A model generated the notes under the pieces. The model saw nothing but the letters and a program-made list of their open reading frames with translations, did not search any database and was not told the origin of the DNA. Of a DNA stretch of 64,000 bases, positions 19,713 to 29,945 are shown one piece after another. A program made the position numbers and the translations under genes. Positions within the stretch are counted from its first letter, which is position 1; every line of letters starts with the position of its first letter. Source of the stretch: Rubinisphaera italica (GTDB lineage Bacteria; Planctomycetota; Planctomycetia; Planctomycetales; Planctomycetaceae); NCBI RefSeq assembly GCF_007859715.1, contig NZ_SJPG01000001.1, positions 4,490,728 through 4,554,727 of the forward strand. Reading direction: 5' to 3'.

Positions 19713-22700
19713 ATGCAAAGATTTACCATGAGTAGCCGTTGGACCCGGGCGATCTGTTTTCATTTGACACTGCTGGTTTTTACTTCTTCGTTCCTGCTGA
19801 CGAGAACGGCTCCTGCGATCGCGGCGCCAGCTGATGATGACTATACGCTCGGCCTCACATTGTATGGACAGAAACGCTGGGATCTGGCCAGTGAGACATT
19901 CCGGAATTATCTCAAAGCATATCCGGATCACAGCAAAGCTCCGCTGGCAAAGTTGTATTTGGCGCAAAGTCTGATCAATCAGGAGGACTATAAAAATGCT
20001 CGGGAAATCCTGCAGGGGTTTCTTAAAGCTCATCCGCAAAATAAAAACAAAGCTCAGGCAATGTATCGTATCGCTGAGTGCAGTTACTTTCTGAATGATT
20101 ATCCGACTGCCATCAGCGATTTTGAAGCGTTTTTGAAACAGGCTCCCAACGATCAACTGGTGGAATGGGCTTTGCCGTATTTAGCCGATGCTTATCTCAG
20201 AACGGGAAAGTACGAGCAGGCTCAAATGATGTTTGAGCAATCCCTGGATAAATTCTCCAAAGGTCGATTTGTTGAAGACAGCCAGTTTGGTCTGGCCCGG
20301 TCGCTTGAGTTACAGAACCAGATTGAACCGGCAATCGTGCAGTATCAGAAGTTAATCAACAATCCCGATTCCCAGCGGATGGAAGAGTCGTTGTTCAATG
20401 TGGGGATGCTTTATTTCCAGCAGAAGAATTATCAGAACGCAGCCGAGACATTCACGAAACTTTCCAGTCTCAACCCGAGTGGTAAATTGATCGCTCTCTC
20501 GCATTTGAACGCCGGATATGCCTATTTCTCTCTGGGAGAATGGGAAAAGGCAATCGATCAATTCTCCGCGGCTGACCAGAGTGAGCAATACCGCGAATCG
20601 GCTCGCTTCTGGATTGCTCAAACCTATAAAAGTTCAGGGGATCTGGCAAAGTCGGAACAGGCATTGCAAACACTTTTACAGCAATCAAAAGATGCAGAGT
20701 TACGTCCCAAAATTCTTTATCAACTGGCCGACAGCCGATTCCAACTACGCAACTACGACGGCGCATTAACACTCTTCCTGGACTACCAGAAACAGTTCCC
20801 CAAAGGGGAATCTGTTATTGATGCATGGTTATCATCAATGGAATGTTGCCTGCTGACAAATCGACTGGGGCAAGGCTGGGCACTTTCTGAACAGAAACCA
20901 GATGTCGAATTGACACCGCGTCAGAACGATGAACAGACACTGCTGCAATGTCGCCTGCTTGCAGCCGCTGATTCCGAAACGGATCCATTGCCAAGTTCAC
21001 TTGGCGATCGGGACACACGGCTTCGTAAAGCATTACCTTTACTGACCCAGATCCTGGATCGAATGCCTGCGAACGAGCAATTATTTACGCAGCAGGCTCG
21101 ATACCAAACCTCCCGAATCGCTCAGGAACTTGGAGATAATGCCCTGGCAGTGAATGCATTAGAACCGATCACTCTCGGCTTGTCAGATCAGAGTCAACTT
21201 CAGTTGCCCGAGTCCTGGTTGTTGCTGGCAAACAGTCAATACGAACTGGGGAACTATGAAGAGGCTCTGAGTGCGCTGAATCAGTTTGAAAGCTTGTCTC
21301 AGGATAAAGACTCGCTAGCACAGGCCTATATTGTCCGCATTAATGTGCTGATCAAAATGAATCGCCTCGATGATGCCAGTGCGTCTCTTGCGAAATTGCA
21401 ACAATCGGATCTGGCACCTTTGGTCATCACCGAAGCGACGTTTCAACTGGCGGAAATGAATTACGCCCGTCAAAACTGGGAGGAAGCTCAAAAGCAGTAT
21501 CAGCAGATTCTCCAATTGAAACTTGACGATGAATGGACGATTAAATCGCTATCTGCTTTGGGTTGGAGTTATTTTGAAGATGGAAAATTCGATGAAGCGG
21601 TAGCAAGTTTCGAGAAGTTGAAAAAGCAGTTTCCGAATGCAAAACAAGTTGCTGCCGATGCCGGTTATATGCAGGGAATGGCCTTGCTGAAAGCGAATCA
21701 GAATTTGAAGGCCGCCGAGGCATTTATGCAGACGGCTCAGTCGTTTCGCTCTTCAGAAGAGACGACTCAGGGAAACGAACTCCATCATCTGGCCTATCGG
21801 GCAGCGCGGGAAGCGGCCCGGACTTATCGGGATTTAAACGAAGTCGACAAGTCAGCCGAGGCTTATCGACTGGCCTACAAAGAACTTCGCAAGCAGCCGG
21901 AAACGCGAAATCAGAATCTGGATAAACTGCTCGATGAATGGGCGCTGCTGCATTACGAAAACGAAGAATACGCAAAGGCGGATGAAGTCTTTGAAATTCT
22001 GATCCGCGAAACGCCCAAAAGCGATCGAGCCGATGATGCTCAGCTCTCGCTGGCTGAGAGTGATTATATTAACGGCGATTTAGCGTCTGCTCGAACGCGA
22101 TTTGAAAAGCTGATTGGCGATTCCACCTCGGATCCCTATGTGAAAACCCGATCGTTGTATCAACTGGTGATGATTGCCGGAACTCAAAAAGATTCGGCTG
22201 CGGTCGAAAAGTTCTCCGAAGAATACCTCAAAGCTGCGAATGGTCAGACGGCCGGCCTGAATGAGATTGGTGAAATTGAGTCCCAGTTGATTCAACTCTA
22301 CCTCGAACAGGATCAGTTGGAAGAAGCTGAAAAACAACTCACCGAGTTAAAAGCCCGAGTCGCTAATCTCGATAAATCAGATCGACCAGAATGGTATCCG
22401 AGAATTTATGTGATGACTGGAGAAATTGCCCGTCGTCAAAAGAAATACGACGTGGTTCAGGAAGCTCTCGAAGAAGTTCGTCAGGAATACCCGCAGTCTG
22501 CAGAGCGGGAACAGGTTGAAGTGATTGCAGGGCGAACCCAAATTGCCCAGGCAAATTTTGCAGAGGCTGAGAAACAGTTTCGAGCGGTGCTGGACCGGGC
22601 AGCCGGGAATAAAACACTGGCCGCTGCTCAAAGTCAGTTTTATCTGGCAGAAACGGCTCTGATTCAAAAAAACTATCCGCTGGCAATCAAAGAATACATT

Positions 22701-22895
22701 CGGATGGCGATTCTTTTCCCGGGCTTTCCAGATTTGCAGTCGGCTGCTCTCTATCAGGCAGGGCAGTGCGATGAGGTTCAGGGGAATGTCGAACAGGCGA
22801 TTCAGAATTACGAGAATCTGATTCGTCTCTATCCCGAAAGTGAATTCTCTAAAAAAGCGGAGGAGCGAGTGCAGATACTCAAAGCATCAAACTAA
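19713..22895 (+). CDS. Large secreted tetratricopeptide-repeat protein
   Basis: The protein has 1060 residues with an N-terminal signal peptide (hydrophobic stretch ending near APAIAA), followed by TPR-type helical repeats over almost the whole length. Clear examples are DDYTLGLTLYGQKRWDLAS, LAQSLINQEDYKNAREIL, MYRIAECSYFLNDYPTAI and the C-terminal YQAGQCDEVQGNVEQAI. The repeats resemble BamD/YbgF (CpoB)-type outer-envelope TPR proteins. The gene is followed on the same strand, 228 bases on, by an ExbB/TolQ-like channel gene, so a role in an envelope energy-transducing complex is plausible but inferred. A second in-frame ATG at 19728 is an alternative start. Confidence 0.88.
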   Translation: MQRFTMSSRWTRAICFHLTLLVFTSSFLLTRTAPAIAAPADDDYTLGLTLYGQKRWDLASETFRNYLKAYPDHSKAPLAKLYLAQSLINQEDYKNAREILQGFLKAHPQNKNKAQAMYRIAECSYFLNDYPTAISDFEAFLKQAPNDQLVEWALPYLADAYLRTGKYEQAQMMFEQSLDKFSKGRFVEDSQFGLARSLELQNQIEPAIVQYQKLINNPDSQRMEESLFNVGMLYFQQKNYQNAAETFTKLSSLNPSGKLIALSHLNAGYAYFSLGEWEKAIDQFSAADQSEQYRESARFWIAQTYKSSGDLAKSEQALQTLLQQSKDAELRPKILYQLADSRFQLRNYDGALTLFLDYQKQFPKGESVIDAWLSSMECCLLTNRLGQGWALSEQKPDVELTPRQNDEQTLLQCRLLAAADSETDPLPSSLGDRDTRLRKALPLLTQILDRMPANEQLFTQQARYQTSRIAQELGDNALAVNALEPITLGLSDQSQLQLPESWLLLANSQYELGNYEEALSALNQFESLSQDKDSLAQAYIVRINVLIKMNRLDDASASLAKLQQSDLAPLVITEATFQLAEMNYARQNWEEAQKQYQQILQLKLDDEWTIKSLSALGWSYFEDGKFDEAVASFEKLKKQFPNAKQVAADAGYMQGMALLKANQNLKAAEAFMQTAQSFRSSEETTQGNELHHLAYRAAREAARTYRDLNEVDKSAEAYRLAYKELRKQPETRNQNLDKLLDEWALLHYENEEYAKADEVFEILIRETPKSDRADDAQLSLAESDYINGDLASARTRFEKLIGDSTSDPYVKTRSLYQLVMIAGTQKDSAAVEKFSEEYLKAANGQTAGLNEIGEIESQLIQLYLEQDQLEEAEKQLTELKARVANLDKSDRPEWYPRIYVMTGEIARRQKKYDVVQEALEEVRQEYPQSAEREQVEVIAGRTQIAQANFAEAEKQFRAVLDRAAGNKTLAAAQSQFYLAETALIQKNYPLAIKEYIRMAILFPGFPDLQSAALYQAGQCDEVQGNVEQAIQNYENLIRLYPESEFSKKAEERVQILKASN

Positions 22896-23123
22896 TTTGA
22901 TGCACTGGAACTTCATGATATTGATAGATATTTATATACCCAATTTGGCTGAAGCAAGTGACTCATGGTAAGTGAGGCAACTTCAGAGGCTTTGTCTGGA
23001 CAGTCAGTTTTCCCCATTGTGGAAGTTTTTTCAAATGCCTGTAACATGCACTTGCGGAACGCTCGATACTTGAGAAAAAGAACTCCGTTTTCTTAGTTGC
23101 AGGTCACTTAGGATAGTATTGCG

Positions 23124-23939
23124 ATGGAGCAGATTCGACATTTCCTGATTGCAGCCGGTCTGATGATGTGTTTCAGCCTGTGTAGCTCTCCCTATGTATT
23201 CGCTCAACGTGAGACCGAACCTGCTCCAATTCCTGTGGCTCCAGAAGTTGCTGATGAACCAGGTGCGGATATTCCGGTCAAAAAGAGTGTGATTCCGACG
23301 ACACCCTCGCAAGTTGTGACGGCTCTGGGCTGGTGGGGCTTGCCTTTTGGACTGGCAACACTCATTTCTCTCTGGTTCAGTACCGAACGACTCGTAGTTC
23401 TGCGTCGTGCTCGCGTCATTCCCAAGCCGTTTGTTGAACGCTTCCTGCATCATTTGCGTGAGGGAACCATCGAGCCGGATGAGGCTTTGCAGTTATGTGC
23501 CGAGAATGGCTCGCCTGTTGCTCAAATTTTTGAACATGGCGTTCGGAAATGGGGGAAGCCGAGTGTTGAAGTTGAACAGGCGATTATCGATGGCGGAGAA
23601 CGTCAGGTGAGCCAGATGCGAAAGCATTTGCGAGTGCTCAACGGCGTGGCAACCGTTAGCCCATTGATTGGATTGCTTGGTACCGTCTGGGGCATGATCG
23701 ATGCGTTCAACGGGATCGCCGGCAGCGATGCGATGGGCAGCCCGGAAAAACTGGCAGCCGGGATTGCTCTGGCACTGTTAACGACTGCTGCCGGTTTGAT
23801 GGTCGCGATACCTTCGCTGATCATCTATATGTATCTCTCCGGACGCGTCGATCGGCTTGTGATGGATATGGATCGTCTGGCTCAGGAAGTCGTTTACAGC
23901 ATTTCCGCAGAAGCATTGCACGAACGGTCACGGCAGTAA
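23124..23939 (+). CDS. MotA/TolQ/ExbB proton-channel family protein
   Basis: An N-terminal signal or membrane segment and a short Pro-rich stretch lead to a transmembrane helix ([17 protein letters not shown]), a cytoplasmic loop and the family's conserved double helix with [21 protein letters not shown] and [20 protein letters not shown]. This is the proton-channel subunit that pairs with ExbD/TolR to energise outer-membrane processes. No ExbD/TolR gene follows; trmB lies convergent immediately after. The upstream TPR gene may be its partner. Confidence 0.9.
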   Translation: MEQIRHFLIAAGLMMCFSLCSSPYVFAQRETEPAPIPVAPEVADEPGADIPVKKSVIPTTPSQVVTALGWWGLPFGLATLISLWFSTERLVVLRRARVIPKPFVERFLHHLREGTIEPDEALQLCAENGSPVAQIFEHGVRKWGKPSVEVEQAIIDGGERQVSQMRKHLRVLNGVATVSPLIGLLGTVWGMIDAFNGIAGSDAMGSPEKLAAGIALALLTTAAGLMVAIPSLIIYMYLSGRVDRLVMDMDRLAQEVVYSISAEALHERSRQ

Positions 23940-24037
23940 GCGACCGAAAACAGAGCCGTGGCACAACTTTGGTTGTTCATAAAGTGGATCTCTGAGCTGC
24001 GCTTCGCTACGACCCCAGCCACTCAGTTTCGTTAATC

Positions 24038-24697
24038 CTACCCATCTTTCTGCCATAATCCGCGATAAATCGGCCAGCCTGCCATGCGTTTTTTTCTCTC
24101 GAAACTGGTTTGATAATCCATGTGGTGCTCGGCTGCCCGTTCTTCAGGAGCGGGCAGTTCGGCAAAGCCTCCATGCTCGCCGATGTGCCCGGTCATTAAC
24201 TGCCAGTAGTCGAAAACATCGGTCCAGCCATGCAATAAACCGCCCGGTTTCAATGCTTTATAAATCAACGTCGTGAAATCGGCAGTGAAGAGCCGTCGTT
24301 TATGATGCTTGGCTTTCCACCAGGGATCGGGAAAGTAGACATGAATAGCTGAAACGGTTCCCTCCGGCACGAATTCACCGAACGCACGATTGGCATCGCA
24401 TCCGAGAACCCGGGCATTGGGACGTTCTTGCTTCTTCAACCGTTTCGCTCCACGGCGTCCTTCCTTAAAGTCGATTTCCATTCCCAGATAATTTCGATCG
24501 GGATGAATCTCGCTGGCATTGAAGAGAAAGAGTCCGCGACCACAACCGACATCAATCTCCACAGAATTCTCATTCTGAAAGAAGTCATTCCACGTAAGTG
24601 GACCTTCCAGGTCTTCCAGAGTGAGAAACCAGGGACTTAAATCTTCACGTTCTGTCACAGTCGAGTTTGCCGAATTGGTGTCAGTTTCAGAGCTCAT
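24038..24697 (-). CDS. trmB: tRNA (guanine-N7-)-methyltransferase TrmB
   Basis: TrmB methylates G46 in the tRNA variable loop. The S-adenosylmethionine site [13 protein letters not shown], the acidic [17 protein letters not shown] strand, the characteristic [19 protein letters not shown] block and the C-terminal [19 protein letters not shown] are all present. At 219 residues the length is normal. It converges on the ExbB-like gene and stands as a single gene. Confidence 0.95.
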   Translation of the reverse strand: MSSETDTNSANSTVTEREDLSPWFLTLEDLEGPLTWNDFFQNENSVEIDVGCGRGLFLFNASEIHPDRNYLGMEIDFKEGRRGAKRLKKQERPNARVLGCDANRAFGEFVPEGTVSAIHVYFPDPWWKAKHHKRRLFTADFTTLIYKALKPGGLLHGWTDVFDYWQLMTGHIGEHGGFAELPAPEERAAEHHMDYQTSFERKKRMAGWPIYRGLWQKDG

Positions 24698-24749
24698 TCA
24701 AAAATCATTCAACGCAAAAAGAAGGGGTTATAGAAGTCATGAAATTCGG

Positions 24750-25481
24750 TTATTGCCCTCGTTTGTGAGACAAAAACCATTTGTAGAGTTCTGGATTATT
24801 ATACGATTCAGTCCAGGAATCGTGGGAGGCATTGGGGTAGAGGGTCAGTTTAATGTCACCGCCCTTAGCTTCAATCGCCTCTTTCATTTCGATGGAGCGT
24901 TCGACAGGCACCGCACGATCTTTCATACCATGAAACGCCCAGATCGGAACTTTGGTCAGTTGTTTTGCTTTTTCTGGGTCCCCGCCGCCGCAAATCGGAG
25001 CGATTGCTGCAAATCGCTCGGGAGTTTCTGCTCCCCAGGCCCAGGTGCCGTAGCCACCCATGCTCAAGCCAGTCAAGTAGATGCGACTTTTATCAATCGT
25101 GTATTTCGATTCCAGATCATCCAGCATGGCGGAAAGCTGTTGCACATCCCAGCGGCGGACATCTGAAGTCAGCTGTGGGGAAACGACAATAAAGGGAAAC
25201 TCCTTGCCGGCTTTAATCAACTTTGGTGGACCATGTACAAGAACCTGATCCAGATTATTGCCCCGCTCTCCGCTACCATGCAGAAAGATGAGTAGTGAAG
25301 CAGGTTTCTTATCCGAGTAATCTTTCGGAAGTGATAGCCAGTAATGGATCGACTTCCCATTTCCGACGTCCGACTTCTGGGCGACCTGCTTTCCCGGTTG
25401 TGGTTCTTCAGCTTGAGCATTTTCCAAAGCGATGCACATCATTCCTGTGCAGAGTGCAAATGCGATAAGAGTGTTTTGCAT
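24750..25481 (-). CDS. Secreted alpha/beta-hydrolase (esterase/PHB-depolymerase-like)
   Basis: The start at 25481 is supported by an AGGAG site 8 bases upstream and by the signal peptide it creates (MQNTLIAFALCTGMMCIALE, cleavage near AQA). The fold is shown by the oxyanion region FLHGSGERG, the nucleophile elbow GLSMG (Ser within LTGLSMGGYGTWAWG) and the C-terminal His in NASHDSW, with the acid probably in MKDRAVP. It belongs to the phospholipase/carboxylesterase - PHB depolymerase group of secreted serine esterases. A small zinc-ribbon protein is encoded 32 bases upstream, probably in the same transcript. Confidence 0.88.
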   Translation of the reverse strand: MQNTLIAFALCTGMMCIALENAQAEEPQPGKQVAQKSDVGNGKSIHYWLSLPKDYSDKKPASLLIFLHGSGERGNNLDQVLVHGPPKLIKAGKEFPFIVVSPQLTSDVRRWDVQQLSAMLDDLESKYTIDKSRIYLTGLSMGGYGTWAWGAETPERFAAIAPICGGGDPEKAKQLTKVPIWAFHGMKDRAVPVERSIEMKEAIEAKGGDIKLTLYPNASHDSWTESYNNPELYKWFLSHKRGQ

Positions 25482-25513
25482 TGAAAGTACTCCTGGGTAA
25501 AGGGTGTCAAAAT

Positions 25514-25735
25514 TCATTTCAGTTCCTGTCCGCAATGTTCGCACTGCGTCAGGTTGGCATCGGTTTCCTTCTGGCAATGCCAGCAGGTTAAGGTCACTTT
25601 TTTATCGAGCAGGCTTTTGAAGCCTCTGCCAGCAGGCTCATTCGAACCTGATGAGCCAGCAAAGATACGCACAATGACCAGAATTATGAAGAGAGAAATA
25701 CCACCGACAATGATTAATCCAAAAGTGCCGATCAT
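25514..25735 (-). CDS. Small membrane zinc-ribbon protein
   Basis: This 73-residue product has one N-terminal transmembrane helix (FGLIIVGGISLFIILVIVRI) and a C-terminal zinc ribbon with two Cys pairs, CWHC and CEHC, 14 residues apart. The tight spacing to the esterase gene suggests co-transcription. The tail would face the cytoplasm or periplasm depending on topology; its partner is unknown. Confidence 0.75.
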   Translation of the reverse strand: MIGTFGLIIVGGISLFIILVIVRIFAGSSGSNEPAGRGFKSLLDKKVTLTCWHCQKETDANLTQCEHCGQELK

Positions 25736-25878
25736 TCCGCAACCTGTCTGCTAGAATTTCAAATTTACGAACTTCGGAATGCCTAAGGAATTCGGTGCAA
25801 TCCTGAAGAAGAATTTCTTTGCTGAAGTTATTACTATGATAGGGCTGAGAGAGGAAATCAATCAAAGGGAGACCTGCT

Positions 25879-27276
25879 ATGCCTTCACTGACATTAGAGC
25901 GAGAGTTTTTATTAAAGCGAATCCCCAGTTTTGGTTACGCAATATTTATATTTCTCTGGGGCGCATTCTCATTCATTCAACCAAATTATGCGGTTGCAAA
26001 ATCACCGAATGTGCTTGTGATTTACACCGACGATCAAGGCACGCTCGATGCCAACTGCTACGGGTCTGAGGACTTGATCACCCCGGCCATCGATCGACTG
26101 GCAGAAACCGGAATCCGGCTCACACAAATGTATTCCCCCAGTTGTATCTGCTCAGCTTCGCGGGCGGGATTACTGACGGGACGAATTCCTGTGCGAGCGG
26201 GGGTGCCGGGGAATGTCAGTTCGGAAAAAGGGAAGCCCGGTCTGCCTGCCAGCGAATACACAATGGCAGAAATGTTTCACGACGCTGGTTACGCGACTTA
26301 TCATGTCGGCAAATGGCATTTGGGGTTCACTCCGGAAACGATGCCGAATGGTCAGGGTTTTGAAAGTTCGTTTGGCCACATGGGGGGCTGTATCGATAAC
26401 TATTCCCACTACTTCTTCTGGAATGGCCCGAACCGTCATGACCTCTGGCGAAATGGGACGGAAATTCACGAGGATGGACAGTTCTTTCCCGACCTGATGG
26501 TCCGTGAAGTCAAATCGGCTATTGATGCGACAGAAGAGCGTCCTTTCTTCATTTACTGGGCGATCAATGTGCCTCACTATCCGTATCAGGGAACGCATGA
26601 ATGGCGGGAAAAGTATGCAGACTTGCCTTCGCCGCGACGCGAATATGCCGAGTTCGTTTCGACAATGGATCAGAAAGTCGGACAGATTCTCGATTTCCTC
26701 GAACAGCGAAAACTGCGTGAAGAAACGATTGTCGTATTTCAATCCGATCATGGACATTCGACTGAAGAACGCGCGTTCTTTGGGGGTGGCAATGCGGGCC
26801 CGTATCGCGGAGCTAAGGGCTGCCTGTTTGAAGGCGGAATTCGCGTTCCTTCGCTGATCTCCTGGCCGCAGAAAATTCCAGCGGGAGAAACACGCGATCA
26901 AATGGCGACTGGCTGCGACTGGATGCCCACGCTGGCGAGTCTAACGGAAATTCCTCCTCCCGAAAATATGCTCGATGGTCGAGATCTATCCCAGTGCCTG
27001 CTCGATGAGGATCAAAAATCACCGCATAACTTTTTCTACTGGCAGATGGGCAACGGCAACAACGCGCAGTGGGCGGTTCGACAAGGCGATTGGAAACTTC
27101 TGGGAAATTGCCGTGATACCAGTAATCGAGGTGAGTTGACGGCTCAAGACAAAAAGAGCTTCCTGATTAATCTTAAATCAGATCCCGGGGAATCGAAAAA
27201 TGTAGCTGATACTCATGCCGAACTGGTGCAGCAGTTGATGCAGCTTCGGTCGCAAACACTGGACTCGATGAAGTGA
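25879..27276 (+). CDS. Secreted sulfatase (FGE-dependent)
   Basis: An AGGGAG site 7 bases before ATG 25879 fixes the start. A hydrophobic segment (YAIFIFLWGAFSFI) acts as signal sequence. The metal-binding VIYTDDQG lies at the start of the mature part, followed by the sulfatase signature CSASR in SCICSASRAGLLTGR, where the first Cys of CSASR is the formylglycine precursor, then GKWHLG and DHGHSTEE. The Ala in place of Pro in the C-x-P-x-R motif is a tolerated variant. It is divergent from the esterase/zinc-ribbon unit. Substrate unknown. Confidence 0.92.
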   Translation: MPSLTLEREFLLKRIPSFGYAIFIFLWGAFSFIQPNYAVAKSPNVLVIYTDDQGTLDANCYGSEDLITPAIDRLAETGIRLTQMYSPSCICSASRAGLLTGRIPVRAGVPGNVSSEKGKPGLPASEYTMAEMFHDAGYATYHVGKWHLGFTPETMPNGQGFESSFGHMGGCIDNYSHYFFWNGPNRHDLWRNGTEIHEDGQFFPDLMVREVKSAIDATEERPFFIYWAINVPHYPYQGTHEWREKYADLPSPRREYAEFVSTMDQKVGQILDFLEQRKLREETIVVFQSDHGHSTEERAFFGGGNAGPYRGAKGCLFEGGIRVPSLISWPQKIPAGETRDQMATGCDWMPTLASLTEIPPPENMLDGRDLSQCLLDEDQKSPHNFFYWQMGNGNNAQWAVRQGDWKLLGNCRDTSNRGELTAQDKKSFLINLKSDPGESKNVADTHAELVQQLMQLRSQTLDSMK

Positions 27277-27300
27277 TATTGTATGGTTTAATAGATCATA

Positions 27301-27323
27301 GGGAGCGCCCCGCCACCCGGGTT
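27301..27323. repeat. Possible copy of a GGAGCGCCCC-GCCACCC repeat arm
   Basis: The segment GGAGCGCCCCGCCACCCGGG resembles one arm of the compound palindrome at 39264-39354 (GAGCGCCCCCGCCACTCAGG). Only one arm is visible here, so it would be a fragment of that repeat family. Confidence 0.4.
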
Positions 27324-27434
27324 CAATTGTTTTTCGTAGTTAAATTATTGCGTGCCGGTCTATTTGCAGTTTGATAAATTTCTCCGGCTTTCAAATTGAA
27401 TTTCGTTTAAGTGCTCTGATTACTGATATCTTAT

Positions 27435-29222
27435 ATGCCGAAACGTGCTCATACTCACTGGTCAAAATCTTCGATGGAACCTGTTCCAGGCGACATGGCA
27501 GACGCGGCGATGTTGCTGGAACTGAATCGGGAATTGACAGAGTTGCTTTCAGAACTCGTGGATCGGACCGACTCGGAACTGCTGCATGAATGCTTGACGA
27601 TCCTGCAAAGGCATCTCGGAGTTCAAGCCGTTGGGCTCTATGATTTCGATAGCGAATGGAAACTGACGGAAGGCGTCGGCGGCCGCTCACTTGTTCGGCT
27701 GGCAGCCGATTATTTTGAAGAGGTGCTCGAACGAAACCAAACGTTGTATCTGTCGGATGAACCTGCACAAGGCTGGGGACAATATTTGCTCCCCTTTTCC
27801 TCAGCAGAAGATCGGCTTGATTCCATTGTACTCCGACTCGTCGGACGAAAATTGCTTTTGGAGGATCTCCCTACCATTGAAGCGGTTCGTGATCTTTTCT
27901 CCGCCTTTTTGCAACTTGTGATTCGAAATCAGCAAAAGCACCAGCAACTTGATTTGAGGCTTGAACTGGAGAAATATGCACATGACTGGAGCACGGCTTC
28001 CACGGTCTCTCAACTTCTGGAGATGCTCGCCGATCAATTGCAAAAAACATTTGAATTCAATCATCTGAGAGTCGAATTTGATTCTGAGGATTCCACTCAA
28101 GTTGACAAGCATGATGAATGGGAAGTCCTCTGGCGAAGTCCAGCGATTTCCGAGAACTCATCATTTCGCCTGAAGATCGATCTTCCCGCATCAGGAGGCC
28201 AAACTCCCGGGCAGATGGACTGGAAAGTCCTTGATGTATTCCTGACTCATCAATTTATTCCTCTCCTGAAAGATTTCCAGAAGAAAGATCTGGAGCAGCG
28301 TGCCCTCAAACAGCAACAGGATTGCAGGCCACTCATTGGCAACAGCGATACAATTTCATTTGTGCATAATGAGGCGAGCAGTTTAATCAAAGGGGAATAC
28401 CCGCTCTGGATCTCCGGCCCGCCAGGTGTTGGCAAGCGGGCCATCGCTCTACATCTGGCCAGAATGCGAGAGGTTTCGCAAAGTTTGATTTCTGAATTTG
28501 AAGCGAGTAATTTAGAGCAGAACTGGACTTCATTTTCTGAAGTGCTCAATCTCAGCATCAGCAGTCAATCACTCCTGCTCCGAAACGTCGATCGTCTATC
28601 GGAAGTCATGCAAAGCCAACTTGTGGAACAACTGAAAACGATTGAAAATCAGTTCCAGTCTCACAATCCCTGCTGGCTGATTGTGATGTCTACTTCCGAC
28701 TTGAATAAAGAGGTCGCAGCGGGAAATTTCCGGGAGGATCTGTTTCGCAGGTTTTCACTTTGTGCAATGCACATTCCCCCGCTACGTCAACGGACGGACG
28801 ATATTCTTCCTCTGGCAGAATACTTTCTCCGTGAGTCATTCCAGAATTCGGGGAAAAAAACTCCAGAATTGTCAGCCGATGCCTGCGAATTGTTACTGCA
28901 ATATCGCTGGCCGGGAAATGCAGCGGAGTTGCGATCTGTGATTCAACGACTGACCTGGCAGGGAGTTGGACCTGTTGTGGCCTCTGCGGATTTGTTTATT
29001 GAATTGCAGGTGCCTCAAAAACTTGATTCCGAATCCGAAGATGCAACACTGGCTGATGCGACATTGGAATTTCAGCGAGCCTACATCCGGGCAGCTATTT
29101 CAAAATCGGAAGGAAATATGACCGAAGCGGCAAAACTTCTGGGACTTCACCGGACAAACTTCTATCGCAAAATCAACCAGTTGCGCATCGGAGATGCAGA
29201 GGAAACTCAGCAAGAGGACTGA
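27435..29222 (+). CDS. NtrC-like AAA+/Fis-HTH regulator lacking the sigma-54 contact loop
   Basis: Residues 30-280 form an N-terminal sensory part with GAF-like segments (HLGVQAVGLYDFDSEWKLTEG and FNHLRVEFDSEDS). An AAA+ domain follows with Walker A GPPGVGKR (328-335), the conserved NFREDLFRRFSLCAMHIPPLRQR block and YRWPGNAAELRSVI. A C-terminal Fis-type helix-turn-helix is at about 549-584 (MTEAAKLLGLHRTNFYRKI). Two standard elements are missing: the ELFGHEKGAFTGA segment, and an acidic Walker B, which reads LLLRNVD instead of LFLDE. The overall domain order is that of sigma-54 activators, but this protein is unlikely to remodel sigma-54 polymerase. Confidence 0.88.
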   Translation: MPKRAHTHWSKSSMEPVPGDMADAAMLLELNRELTELLSELVDRTDSELLHECLTILQRHLGVQAVGLYDFDSEWKLTEGVGGRSLVRLAADYFEEVLERNQTLYLSDEPAQGWGQYLLPFSSAEDRLDSIVLRLVGRKLLLEDLPTIEAVRDLFSAFLQLVIRNQQKHQQLDLRLELEKYAHDWSTASTVSQLLEMLADQLQKTFEFNHLRVEFDSEDSTQVDKHDEWEVLWRSPAISENSSFRLKIDLPASGGQTPGQMDWKVLDVFLTHQFIPLLKDFQKKDLEQRALKQQQDCRPLIGNSDTISFVHNEASSLIKGEYPLWISGPPGVGKRAIALHLARMREVSQSLISEFEASNLEQNWTSFSEVLNLSISSQSLLLRNVDRLSEVMQSQLVEQLKTIENQFQSHNPCWLIVMSTSDLNKEVAAGNFREDLFRRFSLCAMHIPPLRQRTDDILPLAEYFLRESFQNSGKKTPELSADACELLLQYRWPGNAAELRSVIQRLTWQGVGPVVASADLFIELQVPQKLDSESEDATLADATLEFQRAYIRAAISKSEGNMTEAAKLLGLHRTNFYRKINQLRIGDAEETQQED

Positions 29223-29282
29223 TTTGTTTCAAGCACTCCCTGACCTGACCGAGAGTCAACTTTGAATTCCAGTTATTGCAGA

Positions 29283-29591
29283 TCAATCCCCGCGGATTTC
29301 AGTCTCCTCATCGGTTGCAGAGGGATCGGCCTCTTCAGAGATCGTTCCTTCTGGTGTCAATCGGGTGGGAGCATCTGGTGAAATATTCCTTAGCAATGTA
29401 AACATCACTACAAACACGATCAACACCAGCCCAAACGAGATCAAGCCAAAGACCAGCTTATCCATCGATTTCGACGGCGGATTGACGACGCTCATTTTAT
29501 CAGAGGAATATGCCCCATGCTGTGTGCTGTCAGGTGGAACAGTATGTCGCGGGGGACGTCCATATTCATCAGAGGCAAAGGGGTTGCTCAT
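29283..29591 (-). CDS. Small single-pass membrane protein
   Basis: A 102-residue protein from ATG 29591 (an in-frame TTG lies 18 bases upstream). It has a Pro/Ser-rich hydrophilic N-terminal half, one transmembrane helix (LVFGLISFGLVLIVFVVMFTL) and an acidic tail rich in Glu, Asp and Thr. No family is recognised. It is convergent with the regulator gene. Confidence 0.6.
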   Translation of the reverse strand: MSNPFASDEYGRPPRHTVPPDSTQHGAYSSDKMSVVNPPSKSMDKLVFGLISFGLVLIVFVVMFTLLRNISPDAPTRLTPEGTISEEADPSATDEETEIRGD

Positions 29592-29945
29592 GGAGGCTAA
29601 CACTGGCAACAGGACAACTCAAAATATTGTCCCACTTCCTAATAAGGTTAATGGCAGGCAGAGTTAAGAATAATCTTAAAGTCAAATTCTGAATCATGAG
29701 AATAAAAAGAATGCAAAGTCAAATCAAGTTTTTTTGACCTAAAGTTCACATTCACAAAGCTTCTCTCATTAATATTGAAACTTACTTATTCAACAATGCC
29801 ACGCAAAATTACGCCGAGTCCCTTTGCCCGAGCCAATCTTTATGAGAGAATTGCGAAAACTTTGTGCCTACAAGCTCAGGGATTTTCTATATCGAGTTAT
29901 AGAATTCTGTCCACATGGAATTCGAACGATTGAAATAAATTTGCT
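29592..29945. other. AT-rich intergenic region between divergent genes
   Basis: This stretch must carry the promoters of the small membrane protein and the DUF58 gene. A 45-codon open frame at 29796-29933 (starting MPRKITPSPF) has no motif or ribosome-binding site and is not called a gene. Confidence 0.4.

Noticed and set aside
26170..26901. 243-codon frame on the minus strand
   Set aside because: Shadow of the well-supported sulfatase gene on the plus strand.
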